DNA of 64,000 nt. It comes from Strigamia acuminata (taxonomy: Eukaryota > Arthropoda > Chilopoda > Geophilomorpha > Linotaeniidae). Below the pieces are notes generated by a model that saw nothing but the letters and a program-made list of their open reading frames with translations, searched no databases and was not told the origin of the DNA. Both the position numbers and the translations under genes were made by a program. Within the stretch, counting starts at the first letter, position 1. Each line of letters opens with the position of its first letter. The DNA lies in contig OX442317.1 in NCBI GenBank assembly GCA_949358305.1, positions 9,550,186-9,614,185 on the forward strand. Direction: 5' to 3'. Below are positions 1 to 12,100 of the stretch, piece after piece.

Positions 1-701
1 AAATGGAAGTAATAGGAAGAAGTGCACAGTATCACTGGATTGCTAACAACAAGGCAACTAAAGTGGAAGGTTCTTACGTAAAATGGTGTAATGGCTATCC
101 TAGACGTTTACCACATAAAGAAAAAGATTCCTGCGGAAACTTATATGTAAGCGATTCATGCGTGAGTCATATACCCTGTGAGACGATATACGCGGGCATA
201 ATCTGTGAAGAACGAATACCACCAAAACAAAAACACAATATCCCGAAATCTGTGGAGAAGTATGAATTCAAAAGTCTAAAGTACACATTCTACAATGAAG
301 TAGACCTGACCTGGAAAGAAGCTGACAAGAGATGCAATGAACAGGGACAAACACTTATCCACATACAAAGCGAAGAGGAGTTGCAATTTATTCAGGACAA
401 AGTGAAACAGAAAAACTTAAGTATTAACTTGACGGTCATATAATGTTGCAATACCAAATACACGCAATTTAATTTCTTAGATTATTGGGTCGGTTTAAAA
501 GCAGACGCAAACACCACAGAATGGCATTGGAGCCCACATTCACACAGAAACTTTTTCAACAACTGGTGTTCTCCAGACACGATCCAAATGGGAGAAGATG
601 ACGACTGCGGTTTCATAAAGGCCGAAAGAGTTTGCTGGCAGAACTGGCAGTGTGATAATAGTGAAGGATTGGCTAATGGATATATATGTAAGGACAGGTA
701 G
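1..701 (+). CDS. Secreted double C-type-lectin-like protein CTL1 (5' truncated by window edge)
   Basis: Two exons are visible: 1-420 (frame set by the ATG codon at 3) and 481-701, split by a 60-bp intron (GTATTA...TTCTTAG, phase 1). The first exon holds the second half of CTLD1 and the first half of CTLD2. The second exon holds the rest of CTLD2, starting YWVGL, and ends with TAG at 699-701. CTLD1 cysteines are KWC, DSC, SC-V, PC and IIC; CTLD2 shows NWC, DC, VCW, QC and YIC. This copy has CV where the others have CW in CTLD1. The signal-peptide exon lies left of the window. Two overlapping AATAAA signals follow at 756-765. It is the first member of a tandem family that continues to 34.8 kb. 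Ligand unknown. Confidence 0.85.
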
Positions 702-1926
702 AAACAATAGAGCGACATACTTCCTGTAGCTCCAGACTGTTCTTTAGATGGTGTAAATAAATAAAGCATTACTTTGGATTGAAATCATTGCATTGGAACT
801 CATCTTCTTGACATCAAATCAATTTCTTAATCTAACTGGAACTGCACTGTGAAATGTATACCGTATTTTATCGATTAAGAGCTGCAGCTCTTATTCAAAA
901 CTGCCATTTTTGTCAGCAATTACAATTTCGGTTTTTCGTTTGTTACATTTGTTTCATGTAACAAATGAAGTCTGAACGTCTGAACGAAGAGCAGGGGGGT
1001 GCAACTTGGATACTTTGCCGTCATTGGTGGAAAAGCGTGTCGTCATCAAAGGGCCTAGCAACGTATGTAAAAGTTCTAAAATATACTGGTATGTGATATC
1101 AGATTGCTAGGGATATTTAATACCGAGAGTTAATACTCGAATTTTAAGTTAACATAAAATAAAATAAAATTGAGACTAATTTCATGCGTATGAATTAAAT
1201 TAAATTAAATTTAATATGAAAATCTGTGCAGTAATTTGACGCCATGAATGGCCGGTGATACAGCAATACAGATTATAATCTGTTACAGCAAGGGCCCTCC
1301 AGTGACGTTGTGCGCAGATATATGCGTACGTTCATCGTTCTTGAGGTTAAATACGGAAACAATACCGTACTTTTGTAAAAATACGGTATTCTTGGCGTCC
1401 CAGTCGCAGCTACTATTCGTGGGCGACTCTTAATCGGTAAAATACGGTATATAAAATATAAAATAAATTATATTTTTTTCTTCAGTGTTCTTGTAAACTA
1501 CTATAACTTGTGCTTAATACCTTTTGTATTTCTCCGTGGGATACTTTTTGATTACACAAAGCAATTATCTGGTCCTTAAAAGTGACTCATTAAAAAATTT
1601 GAGTCCAGGATGCAAAAGCAGGCGAAAAAGATTTCTGTACGTACAACATTACAGGTCACATTACTAAATTCACACAAGATTTTTCTGCTTGGCATTTCCT
1701 TATTCGTATTTGAAAATTTTGGAAGTTTTGAAATTACAAACTACCGTACCGTAAGATATAATACTTCTGTTCTCCTAAAACGCGTGCAGAGCGGATCGTC
1801 ACAGTAGAAACTGTGATAAAAATAAATAAAACAGTAAACTCACCTAAAATCTGTAAAATCAAAAAAAAAATTAATCTTAACATTTACTGTAACAGTTTTA
1901 TTTCATTACTAAGGAATAATTTCTAG
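702..1926. other. Intergenic, no gene seen
   Basis: AT-rich sequence with short ORFs that look random. The only recognisable item is a copy of the CTL upstream motif (GAGTCCAGGATG) at 1601-1612, possibly the relic of a lost gene start. Confidence 0.5.
1601..1612 (+). promoter_or_regulatory. Orphan copy of CTL upstream element
   Basis: GAGTCCAGGATG matches the element found before every complete CTL gene, but no signal-peptide exon follows. It may mark the lost 5' end of pseudogene psi1 about 1.1 kb downstream. Confidence 0.4.
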
Positions 1927-2638
1927 ATGGCCGCCGTGACCAGTCGCTTTTCACTGACGCTCCTTGACCGGGACAATTTATTCGATTACCTTGGCGTTTT
2001 GATTGCCCTTTTCAACGCTTCCAGCTCCGCTAAACCCGCTGGTTAGGCTATCATCAACAAATTCGAAGCCAACAATAAGAAGATCAATTTTATTCTTGAT
2101 AACGTGCCGAAAATTTCCGACCACGTGGCGCTGACGCTCACGCTGACGCTCACGCTGACGCTGTCGCTATGCGCCGACCAAAAACTAAAAAATATTGACC
2201 TGGCCTGCTGTCCTGCCGCTTCGGGGGTCATTGGTGATCATGATGACCTTTCTCTTCAAACTAAGGCTGCCGAGCGGTCTCTATCGCCGCGTCCCCGCTC
2301 GAATATCGGTATTGTTGTCGACAATTCTCTCGCCACTGCAACTCACAAGTCAGCTCGACAATCGCCCTACTGAGCGCATTACCCTATGTAATCTTGCTGA
2401 CTTTGTGACTTCAAACGCTGTACGTACTTGTACATGTGCCACTTCCAAAGGCTTCATTGTCCGCCAATGTTCCCGTTGGTTGACTAAAGACAACGCCCCC
2501 AGCAAAGCGTTTTTCTTGCGCATTGTGTTTGTGTCTAACAATGTTGTCCCACTTCTCTCTCCGGACTTATGGCCCTGTAATGTCGGTGTTCACCCGTTCA
2601 GAGGCAAGAACCATAAGAAAGCCGTTAAATCAATCTGA
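1927..2638 (+). pseudogene. Decayed ORF, possibly retroelement ORF1-like
   Basis: A reading frame opens at ATG 1927, meets an in-frame TAG at 2044-2046, and continues to about 2350. The coding signal then seems to move to another frame that runs to 2638. The last ~90 residues contain several Cys/Arg residues and a block ending in SPDLWP...GVHPFRG. That loosely recalls the C-terminal end of some retroelement ORF1 proteins, but I cannot name the family. A GCTGACGCTCAC microsatellite (2126-2170) lies inside it. Base composition is more GC-rich than the flanks, which suggests inserted sequence. The stop and the frame change indicate it is dead. The 3' end overlaps the start of the psi1 duplication unit. 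Confidence 0.35.
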
Positions 2639-3257
2639 TTATCACATTTCTTTTCAATCCACAATAAAAACACCATCCATACGGTTAAAAAAAAATACAT
2701 TCAAATTTTGTTGCAATATAATTATGAATTCAAAGGTGTAAGGTACACATTGCATAATGGAGTCGACTTGACATGGAAGACAGCTGAAAAGAAATGCACT
2801 GAAAATGTGCAAAAACTCGTCACCATTCAAAGCGAAGAGGAATTAGAGTTTATAAAGAACCAAATAATAGACACAAATATTTAATTCACATTCGCACAAT
2901 GTGAACATCAAATTTCATAGATTATAAGAACGGTTTAACAGAGATATAAACACCGCACATACAAATCAGCACTGGGCCATACATTCAGACAGAAACTATT
3001 TCAGTAACTGGTGTTCTCCACACACAACCGAAATGGGAAAAAATGATAACTGTGCTTTCATAAGGGCCGAAGGACTTTGCTGGCAAAACTGGGAATGTGA
3101 TAATAATAATGTAAAAACAAGTAGATTCAATAGAGATACATTCTTCCCGGTGCTCTAAACTATTGTTTAGATGCTATGAATGGTATGAATAAATAAAGCA
3201 TTACTTTTGATTGAAATCATTGCATTGGAACGCATCTTCTTGGCTACAAATCAATTT
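2608..3257 (+). pseudogene. CTL pseudogene psi1 (CTLD2 fragment)
   Basis: Remnant of a CTL gene holding only the end of the middle exon (from about 2722, YEFKGVRYT...) and the last exon (about 2921-3133). The donor GT after the middle exon is lost, the conserved Trp of YWIGL is a Lys codon, an in-frame TAA follows within nine codons, the frame shifts, and the DGIANGY segment before the last Cys is deleted. Flanking sequence on both sides, including the AATAAA region, matches psi2 at 7709-8393, so the two derive from one duplicated block of about 650 bp. The shared lesions show decay began before the duplication. Confidence 0.8.
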
Positions 3258-4021
3258 TGCAAGGATCGGTTGAAAACCTGGAGCCCGTCGCTCCAAAGAA
3301 TCGCTCCAAATTTACATTTCCCCACCAGGTGGCAACTCATTATTTTCAACAAGTCACCAGGACTACTTGAGCGAAAAATAACGACGGCGACTCGATCCTT
3401 ACAGTTTTGTGTACTCCTTTTTTCCTTTTGAACTACACGGCAAAATTTTGTGTCGAAGTTTTGAATGTCAAAGAAACGACCCACTTTTCTCAAATTTCGA
3501 AGAAGCGGGATACGAAGAAGTGATTGAAAACCACTGTAACAGTACCGATACCAGGATCGCAGTAGTTTGGCCAGGAAAACGTTCCAGCACTGCAGTATTA
3601 CTTACGGACCCAAAGAACCATGTACGTACTGAATAAAAGTCCATCTCACCAGTAGTTATATTTTTATAATTCCATAACAATTTTGTTTTCAATAAAAATA
3701 AAACAACAACACTTTAAAAGGCTACTTTGCCAACGCATGCATGTGAACTATACTCTGGCGCTGGCCAAGTATAAGAGTGCGCTGTTTCCTATTGGCACAG
3801 CCTTTTCACTAGTGTAGTGATCCCAAGAAATAGATCAAAATACATGTTGATGTTGAGTGCTTTCCAGACAATGCAACCGATAAGAAAATTCAAAAACGGC
3901 TTCTAAGTTTTGTTGTACTGTTTTACTAAAGAGGGAATAATCGCCCATCTCTAATTTTCTTAGAGGTTCCAATTACTGCCTGGAGAATTTATTGTAATTA
4001 AATTCTTTCTACATGAAAAAT
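3258..4021. other. Intergenic, no gene seen
   Basis: Mixed sequence with short spurious ORFs. Around 3717-3790 there is a short inverted segment (CAACGCATGCATGTGAACTA) resembling the hairpin at 4575-4645 inside CTL2 intron 1, probably a small transposon remnant. Confidence 0.4.
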
Positions 4022-4035
4022 AACTCCAGGATATG
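4022..4035 (+). promoter_or_regulatory. CTL upstream element, CTL2 copy
   Basis: AACTCCAGGATATG, 55 bp before the CTL2 start codon. Diverged copy of the element shared by all CTL genes; role (core promoter or 5' UTR) is inferred only from its constant position. Confidence 0.5.
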
Positions 4036-4089
4036 CAACTAAAACCAACAACTAAACACTCAAAACTCGAAACTATCGAGCCAAATAAC

Positions 4090-7000
4090 ATGACCTGGGC
4101 CATCTTACTATTCTTTGTGCTTCACTCTGGTGATGCACAAATAATAGATATAAAACAACAAGAAAATCCATGGTTTGAAGGACGACAATATCAATTTGTA
4201 TTAATGAACCGAGGTGCCAGGTATACGTGGTATGACGCATTGGCATACTGTGCAAGGCACAACAAAGACCTAATGTCCATTGAGTCACCAGACCAACAAG
4301 CAATGTTTACCGAAACAGCGAGCCACTTTCCAGTACGCAGTAAGATTGCCACATTTTAACAAATTAGTTTGTACTTTATTGATATTTATGCAGATTAACG
4401 TGTTATAAGCTAGAAATTTCAACACTTCAAAGACCTAACCCGTTAGAGCAAACTCCCTTAATGCTGAGTACTCAATCACTTGACAGAAAGATTTCTATAG
4501 TAGAAAAATTTTACAGCTGAAAATTCATGTATTGTTGGTTTCCATATCCCAAAATAGATTAAAATACTCCCCCTAAAAGCTAGTTCACATGCAACGCATG
4601 TGACAAAGCAACTTTGGTGCGTTAACGCTTGCATGTGAACTAGCCTTTGTTCTATTCGGCAGCAATGGATATTGTTACGTGGCCAACTGGCCAATAATGA
4701 CCACGTAACTTATAACTGTTTTGATAAACATCCTTTGATAACTAAGAGTGAAATGAACAGGAGTCAGAGTTTAGGTTGAAATATAAACTGTGTTCTTTTA
4801 TTCTTTAATTACAAATCATAAACTTAATTGAAATCATAAAACTAAACCTAACACTAAAGTAAACATTAAGACTAAAGACATGAATAACACCTTCTTTCTT
4901 ATTTGCAAACTAATCATGCCATATACTGGCTGAAACATTAATCATTAGAAGTCCTGGGAAGACTGAGGTCTAAGAGCCAAAGTTGCTCTTTTATACTCAA
5001 GTTACCCCCCTGAGTTAGTCCCAATTGACTCGCCCGTGATGTCACCATTACGTACGCTGTCTAGTGATAGATTTTGACAATTCTAATAACATTTGTGCTG
5101 GTTTGAGACGGTCGGCAGACGACGCGACTCAACCGCATGACAATATGAACAGATAGGATAGGAAGGCTCACTATGCCATTAGAACACAACAGTTAAGCAG
5201 CATTGGGTCTTGTCAGTACTTGGAAGGGTAACCTGCTAGGAATCCAGTTGTTTTCTAATTCTTGTCCGATTAAAGCTAGGTTCACACTTGTGTTCACACT
5301 AGGGGCAACGCAACTCAATGCAAGGAAAAATTAGTCACACTGTAAAGCACGATGTGAACAGAGTTGAAACAATTGATGTTTCGTCTGACCAATCAGATGG
5401 TTTCAATGAAATTTAATCTAGTTCTAGAACTGGTTCCAGAATCCAAAAATGACGGCCTGTTTGCATGTGGCAACCAGACGTGAATCAACGAAAGTTGGAG
5501 TCGATCGTGATTGGTTGGCTGCAAGACCTTTCCTTGCGTTGCGTTGCTTACTTCAACTTTGCATGACCAAATCCCCAGATGCTAAGTGTCACAATACAAT
5601 ATGGGATATATGCATTTTTTTTTCTTAACAACTGCTGTTTAAAAACGTTATGTGGCTTGCTGGAGCGGTTGTTAGAGGCTGTCAATCAATATTTCTTTTC
5701 TTTAAAAATTAGAATTCTGGATCAGTTTAAAAAATGATTTGCCAGAATCGTTAAACGAACTCGAAGTTTCGCACCGACATCCCAAAAACTGGTACTGGAT
5801 CAGACATGACAGCGCAGTTCCCTTATCCGGACACACCAATTGGTGTCCGGGACATCTAGACAATCACACCGGTGCCGTCGGATGGGATTTATGCATTGCG
5901 CAAGTCATCTGGGGCGAGTGTTGGATGGCGTTTGATTGTAATTTGTTCAGAGATTCGGGACACGGGTTTGCCTGTCAACCCCGAACACCAATCCAGCCCA
6001 CGATTGATTTTCCCCAGTCCATTGACAGAGTTCACCTAGATGACCACACCTACACTTTTTACAACAATCTTGATGTGACTTGGAGCGGCGCTGCAGATAT
6101 ATGTCGTTATAATTTACAGCAACTCGTCTGCATTGAGCACAGAGAAGAGTTAGACTTCATCAAAGCTGAAGTGGAAAAGCGAAAAATAAGTAAAATGTGT
6201 TAATTAGTACACAACTGTACTCTAAGTCTAAACCGATACAACGTTGACCTAACTCCAGCCGTATCACTGGCGTAGTCGCACAAAAATTACCCCTAACCCC
6301 TGAATTGTAATCGAACTCCAGACATTGTGATCGATTACCAACACTTGTTTCATTGTCAAAGGTGATGATGCTTTGACACAGAACTACTTTTCCACGTAGT
6401 AGAGCACAGTCCACAGTTAGGCGTAATCCGGCTCAACCAATTGGAAATAGGTCAACATTGTATCGGTTTAGAGCTGATTTTTGGTGGGGCGCAACGATGT
6501 TCTATCACTTTGTCACCCAAAATTTTGATTCCCACTTTTTTTTCTTCAATTTTTTTTCTTCAATTTTTGCCAATTCCAATTCCAACTTACTGCCTGTAGT
6601 TGGTTGCAATACAGCACAGGCTAGCAAAAGCTACAAAATCCTCTAAAATATTCACAAAAACCACCCAAAATTCTCCAAAAACCTACAAAAACCAGCCAAA
6701 ACTCCCAAAAATGGAGGTTTGAAGGTATTGTAATTCCCCAAAGTAATGAATTCTGTAGGAGAGAAATATAGTAACAACCTACGTCGTGGTTCATTTTGAA
6801 AAAATTTAATGCACCGATGATGAAGTGAAGATCGCCTTTCTTAATAATCGATCGCAATGCTAAAAAGTTTGAAAACCCCTGATTGAGAGTATACCCAATT
6901 TAAAAAATTTGTCAAAATATTTTTTATAAAATCTAAACTTTTGCTTCTAAAAAATTTTCCAATTTTTTAAAATGCCCCATGAAAAGAATGGGCTTTTTTG

Positions 7001-7701
7001 CCTTTTTTTCTAGTCTTTCAGTTATACAACTTGCAAATAAACTGGATCGAACGGAATCGAAAGGCCTTTAGTGACAAATTTTAACACACTTGTTTTATTT
7101 ATGATATTATTGAGATAGAATTAACCAACTTGCAATGACGACAAGTTTTAAATGTTGACAAATTATTTTCTCCCAATTTCTGACTCATTTACCCCCCTAA
7201 TGATTTTAATTTCCCCCACTCAAAACCCCCCCCAATTAAAGTATTGCACCCCCTAACTTTTGTTTCCCCTAATAAATTTATTCTCCCCCAACTATTATCC
7301 AATGTACCCCAACACTTTGTATTGTTATTTAGTTTTCTTGTCATTGTGAACACCATGCTCTCTTAGCTTTAAGGGGTAAATGAGTCAGAAATGGGGGTGT
7401 TTAAATCGATGCAGTTTTAAATGGTGATCTTCAATTATCTTTAGGCTATTGGATCGGCTTGATTGCGACGGTAACAGACGAGGAGACAAAATCCATTGAG
7501 TGGAATTGGCTGTCATATCCTGACCAAACGTATTTCAACAACTGGTGTTCTCCGGATAAGACTAGACTGGGGACAGAAGCTATCTGCTCGTATATTACAT
7601 CTGATGAAATGTGTTGGCAAAATTGGTATTGTGACTCGAAGGAAGGGTTTCCTACTGGCGTCATATGCGAAAACGTAGGAAGTCACGAAAACCTTGTATG
7701 A
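4090..7701 (+). CDS. Secreted double C-type-lectin-like protein CTL2
   Basis: Exons 4090-4339, 5713-6189 and 7445-7701 join to 984 nt (327 aa); both introns are phase 1. The start at 4090 is chosen over the upstream ATG at 4033 because it begins a signal peptide (MTWAILLFFVL...). CTLD1 is split between exons 1 and 2, CTLD2 between exons 2 and 3, each at the same place just before (F/Y)WI. CTLD1 cysteines: YC, NWC, LC, ECW, DC, AC. CTLD2: IC, NWC, IC, MCW, YC, VIC. No EPN, QPD or WND sugar-binding motif is seen. It is the most divergent copy (WISL instead of WIGL in CTLD1) and has an extended C-terminus. Intron 1 contains a probable solo LTR and a dispersed repeat. Confidence 0.9.
4672..5190 (-). 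mobile_element. Probable solo LTR of a retrotransposon
   Basis: Read on the minus strand the segment starts TGTTGTGTTC and ends ACGTAACA, consistent with TG...CA ends. It has a TATA-box-like GAGTATAAAAGAGC (4983-4996) and a poly(A) signal AATAAAAG (about 4796-4803) in the order of a retroviral-type promoter. A short palindrome (ACGTGG...CCACGT) lies at the 3' end. I could not identify a clean target duplication, so the boundaries are tentative. No internal coding region remains. It lies inside CTL2 intron 1. Confidence 0.45.
5279..5565 (-). repeat. Dispersed repeat R1, copy 1 (reverse orientation)
   Basis: About 290 bp sharing long blocks with 14950-15270 and 28314-28615 in the opposite orientation (for example the stretch around CTAGTTCTAGAACTGGTTCC and the GCAAACAGGC block). 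It begins with GGTTCACACTTGTG. Nonautonomous transposon of unknown family. Confidence 0.7.
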
Positions 7702-7708
7702 AATTAAA

Positions 7709-8393
7709 AGAACCACAAGAAAGCCGTTTAATCAATCTGATTATCACATTTCTTTTCAATCCATAATAAAAACACCATCCATACGGTTAAAAAAAATACA
7801 TTCAAATTTTATTGCAATATAATTATGAATTCAAAGGTGTAAGATACACATTCCATAATGGAGTAGACTTGACATGGAAGACAGCTGAAAAGAAATGCAC
7901 TGAAAATGTGCAAAAACTCGTCACCATTCAAAGCGAAGAGGAATTGGAGTTTATAAAAAACCAAATAATAGACACAAATATTTACTTCCCATTCGCAGTT
8001 CGCACAATGTGAAAATTTCAAATTTCTTAGATTATTAAAATGGTTTAACAAAGATATAAACACCGAACATATAAATCAGCACTGGGCCATACATTCAGAC
8101 AGAAACTATTTCAGTAACTGGTGTTCTCCACACACAACCGAAATGCGAAAAGATGACAACTGTGCTTTCACAAGGGCCGAAGGACTTTGCTGGCAGAACT
8201 GGGAATGTGATAATAATGATGGTATAGCTAATGGGTATATATGTAAAAACAAGTAGAGTCAATAGAGATACATTCTTCCCGGTGCTCTAAACTATTGTTT
8301 AGATGCTATAAATGGTATGAATAAATAAAGCATTACTTTTGATTAAAATCATTGCATTGGAACGCATCTTCTTGGCTATACAAATCAATTTTG
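7709..8393 (+). pseudogene. CTL pseudogene psi2 (CTLD2 fragment)
   Basis: Second copy of the psi1 block, very similar to 2608-3257. The middle-exon remnant (about 7823-7980) is open, but its splice donor is destroyed. In the last exon (about 8032-8256) the Trp codon of YWIGL is TAA, followed by the same downstream TAA as psi1 and a frameshift. Unlike psi1 it keeps the DGIANGYIC segment, so psi1 lost this after the duplication. It sits immediately after the CTL2 stop codon, and its upstream flank may supply the CTL2 poly(A) site (AATAAA near 7766). Confidence 0.8.
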
Positions 8394-9019
8394 GAATGCA
8401 ATTAAAACCCAAATATGGAATTCCAAAGATTAAAATTTAAAAAAAAAAAAAAAAAAAAAACAACTAAATTTCCTCTCTCATGTCCTTGTAAACGAAGCTT
8501 TAGATACGCCTCAGCCACAATTACTACGATTTGGCGTTTGTTGTTATTAAGTTCTCTTCGTTTAGAATTGTTCTTCATCAAAACTTGGCTTTTGAGCGCG
8601 AAGAACTTGTGTCATTTCCAGGCTTCATTTGTGTGATTATTAAGACTAACATTTCTCCATTCCTCCTGAGATCATCTTCTGTGGCAAAGAGTTTTAGATG
8701 ACTAGTGACTACCATATGGGTCGAACAAATCTCATCCGCTCACCCGCAACTATTCTCCGTTTCTCGTTTCTGTACCTTGTGGTGACGGCCTCTAAAAGTG
8801 ACGCACCAAATGGCAATGTCTGCCTCACAATCAAATGTGATGCTTTACTGGTCCCTAAACTGACGCCATCACTCATTAGTTGCACAAATTATCACTGGAA
8901 CTTGAATAAATAAATAAAAACAAATGAAATTTATATTTATACAACACCTTAAACCTTAAAGTTTAGCATCAAATTCGCTTTAACTACTTACTTTCTATTG
9001 CTAATGAGAGCTCCATTAA
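8394..9019. other. Intergenic, no gene seen
   Basis: Contains a homopolymeric A tract of over 20 bases at about 8438-8460, then sequence without recognisable genes. Confidence 0.45.
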
Positions 9020-9048
9020 CAATTGAGAAATCTGAGTCCAGGATGTAC
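9020..9048 (+). promoter_or_regulatory. CTL upstream element, CTL3 copy
   Basis: CAATTGAGAAATCTGAGTCC followed by AGGATGTAC, ending about 65 bp before the CTL3 start codon. Matches the CAATTnAnAAAT(C)CGACTCCAGGATGT pattern of other copies. Confidence 0.6.
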
Positions 9049-9113
9049 CGGCATGCTGAAAACATTCCAGTCCACGCCTGCATCATTACTTCAAGACACA
9101 TTACCAAAAAATT

Positions 9114-12100
9114 ATGTTTTACACAATATTTATTTTACTTTTGTGCCCATTTGTGGCGTGGTTGCAATCAGTGAACATAAGGCAGCAAGGAACTGAAGTG
9201 TTTAAAGGGCGCGAAATTCTCTTTGTGCTCATGGTCGATGGTTACAACAATAGCTGGTACGAAGCACTCACTTTCTGCGCACATAAAAATATGGATCTTG
9301 TCACCATTGATTCGGAAAAGAAAAATGCATTTGTTACAGCCATTATGCCACGTTATGATGTACAAAGTAAGTACTGCATTGCACGATGCCATTATTACAC
9401 GACTGAATTTCTATTCAGCTAAACTATTTTACAATAAGGGGAATCAGAAAAGAAATTTAAGTACTTAACTGGTTAAGTACTTAAGTACTTAAAACACAGG
9501 CTGCTAAACACTTAACTGAGTAACCTTAAGTGTTTAGCAGCCTGTGTTTTAAGTTAGTGTGTAAAAACAAACTTTAAAAAATGTTCTGGGCATGCTCAGT
9601 TGCATATCCACACTTAAGTACTTAACCAGTTAAGTACTTAAATTTCTTTTCTGATTCCCCTTAATGTTTGTCAGGAGTTTGCTATACTTCCACATCTAGC
9701 TCGTCTCGTAATCTCGATATCGGAGATCTCGTTTTTTTTTAGTCTCAGGATCTCGGTCTCGGTAAAACGAGATTTCATTATTACGAGAGATAATAAAAAA
9801 CGTACAATTCACGTTACGAGTCCTAACTTGATTTGTACGTTTTTTTATTGTTCCTCGTAACGACTAAGACCTTTAACGTTTTCTGCGTTGATCGCCATCG
9901 CCATGTTAAACATGTTAACAAGGATCGCCTTGTTTCACCCCTCTCATAATTCATACCCGAGCAGGGTCTCCCTCAGTGCCTATCTCGGTTTCTGATCCAT
10001 TATAGGTATCCATAATGAACCGTGTCAGTCTCTCAGGCAACCCGTGCGCCCCAAATGTCTTCTTTAACAGCGAGTGCAACACGGTGTCAAACGCCTTACT
10101 TACGTCTATCAGCACTCCCGCCAGCTTACCATTCCTTTGTGCTATAAAAGCACGTTGTTAAATTTTTTTATCCTAAAAAATGTCAGTTTCTTTCAAAAGC
10201 CCGCCTGATAACGCATCTTGGTCTCGCACGAGATCTCATCTCGGGACTTTCTGATCTCGTCTCGGAAAACCAAGACTTGAAAACGGCCGAGATGCTGGAA
10301 GTATAACGCTACATACTGAGTGTTCTGAATACTAAAAACTGCTCCGCCATACTTTCCTACGACCCATGCATGTGTCCATCGTGGAGGTTGGAACACATTA
10401 GTCTACTGGGTGTCAAAATGTTGAACAGGAAGATGGCAAAACTAACTCTTGCTGGGGTCCGCAAATAAACTCTGCAACCTTCCTCTCTTCCTGCAGCACT
10501 GCCCCTTCTACTCCTTAGTAGGGCTGACCTCGGAGCCATTGGTCAGAGTGTGTCAGTGACCTGGTCTGCAATGATCGGCCATACAGTCTCAAATTGTCCG
10601 TACACTTTTTCACTTTTTTACAAGCCTGGATATTAATCAGAAACTGAAACGTAGAAAACATGAATACATTATTTCCTACTGTTGCCATAATGGTTTGGGA
10701 AGAACATACTATTTACAGGCAGTTGCTATGCATACACCAAACTGATTATGAGGTAGCGCAGTAATAAGCAACTTCAACAGGGGTGTTACCATCAGGTCAA
10801 CAGTAGTAAACAATGTCAGGAAGGATTTGGTACAATTTGTAAAATGATTAAGTTATACATTTCAGAGTTTTGGATCGGTTTAAAAAGTGGTTTACCAGAG
10901 ACCACCAACGCCCTCGAAACAACAGGAAGGACTCCAGGCAACTTTCACTGGATCGCTGACAACGAAGCAAGCGAACTGAAAGGTTCCTACACCAACTGGT
11001 GTCCGGGCTACCCGAAACCTACCGGCGCGGAGAAGGATGCCGGCTACGACGTCTGTGGAACGATAAGATACAGAGAAACATGTTGGAAGGGAGCCGATTG
11101 TATTTTGAGTGTAGGCCACGGTTTTGTATGTGAAGAACGACTGCCAACGAAAATAAAATACAAATACCCTCGATCTATGGATGAAGCTAAATTTCAAGGT
11201 GTAAACTACACGTTCCATAACGGAGTAGACGTGTCTTGGAAAGAAGCTGAGGCGAGATGCAATGAAAATTCACAAACACTTGTAAATATTGAAAGCAAAG
11301 AGGAGTTGAAGTTTATACAGGATCAAGTGATAACCATAAGTAAGAACATCGTTATACCCCATTTGCAATACGGAGTTAAAACTAGTTGTATAAATGTAGT
11401 GCGAACACAGCTAGCTTAGCAGTTTGTAAACTAGATAAAATTATGTAGTTTTGGGAACTGGACAATGGCAGCCATAATGGCTACCCATAATGTATCGGCA
11501 TCTCTAGTCGAAACACCATGGCTACCATGTCAGTAGGCAACCAGATTGTAGTAGTTGTAACAATCTACCGGTAGTCTGATTTGAAATTAATCACGTCCCA
11601 ACAATGCACGGCTTTTGAAAATGTGTGGACAACAACATTGTGACTTGATTGTCCGCCATTTTTTTTAATTAACTATTCCTGGATTTATTGCTAAACAGTG
11701 TCTGGAATAGCCTCAAAAACAGTGCTAGTGCAAACAGTCTGGCTCAGAAACTTAAGCTAGTCTAGTTTATATTGAGCTAGGTTACCTCAAGTTCCATCTA
11801 GCCTGCGTAGTGCGGCCGGGTTATTACAATAAAACAAGCAGAAAATTGAAAGTAATTTTACTTTGATTTCTTAGATTATTGGATCGGTTTAACAGCAGTC
11901 GTAACTGATTCAAACACTAAACGGATAGAATGGCATTGGAGCTCACATTCTGGCAAGAACTATTTCAACAACTGGTGTTCTCCAGACAGGATACAAATGG
12001 GAATTAACGATACCTGTGCTTTCATTAGAGCTAAAGGAATTTGTTGGCAGAACTGGGCGTGCGATAATGATGACGGTATAGCTAATGGGTTTATATGTAA

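Noticed and set aside
4033-4089. Upstream ATG extending CTL2 by 19 residues
   Set aside because: The extension is polar and would bury the signal peptide; all other family members start right at the hydrophobic segment.
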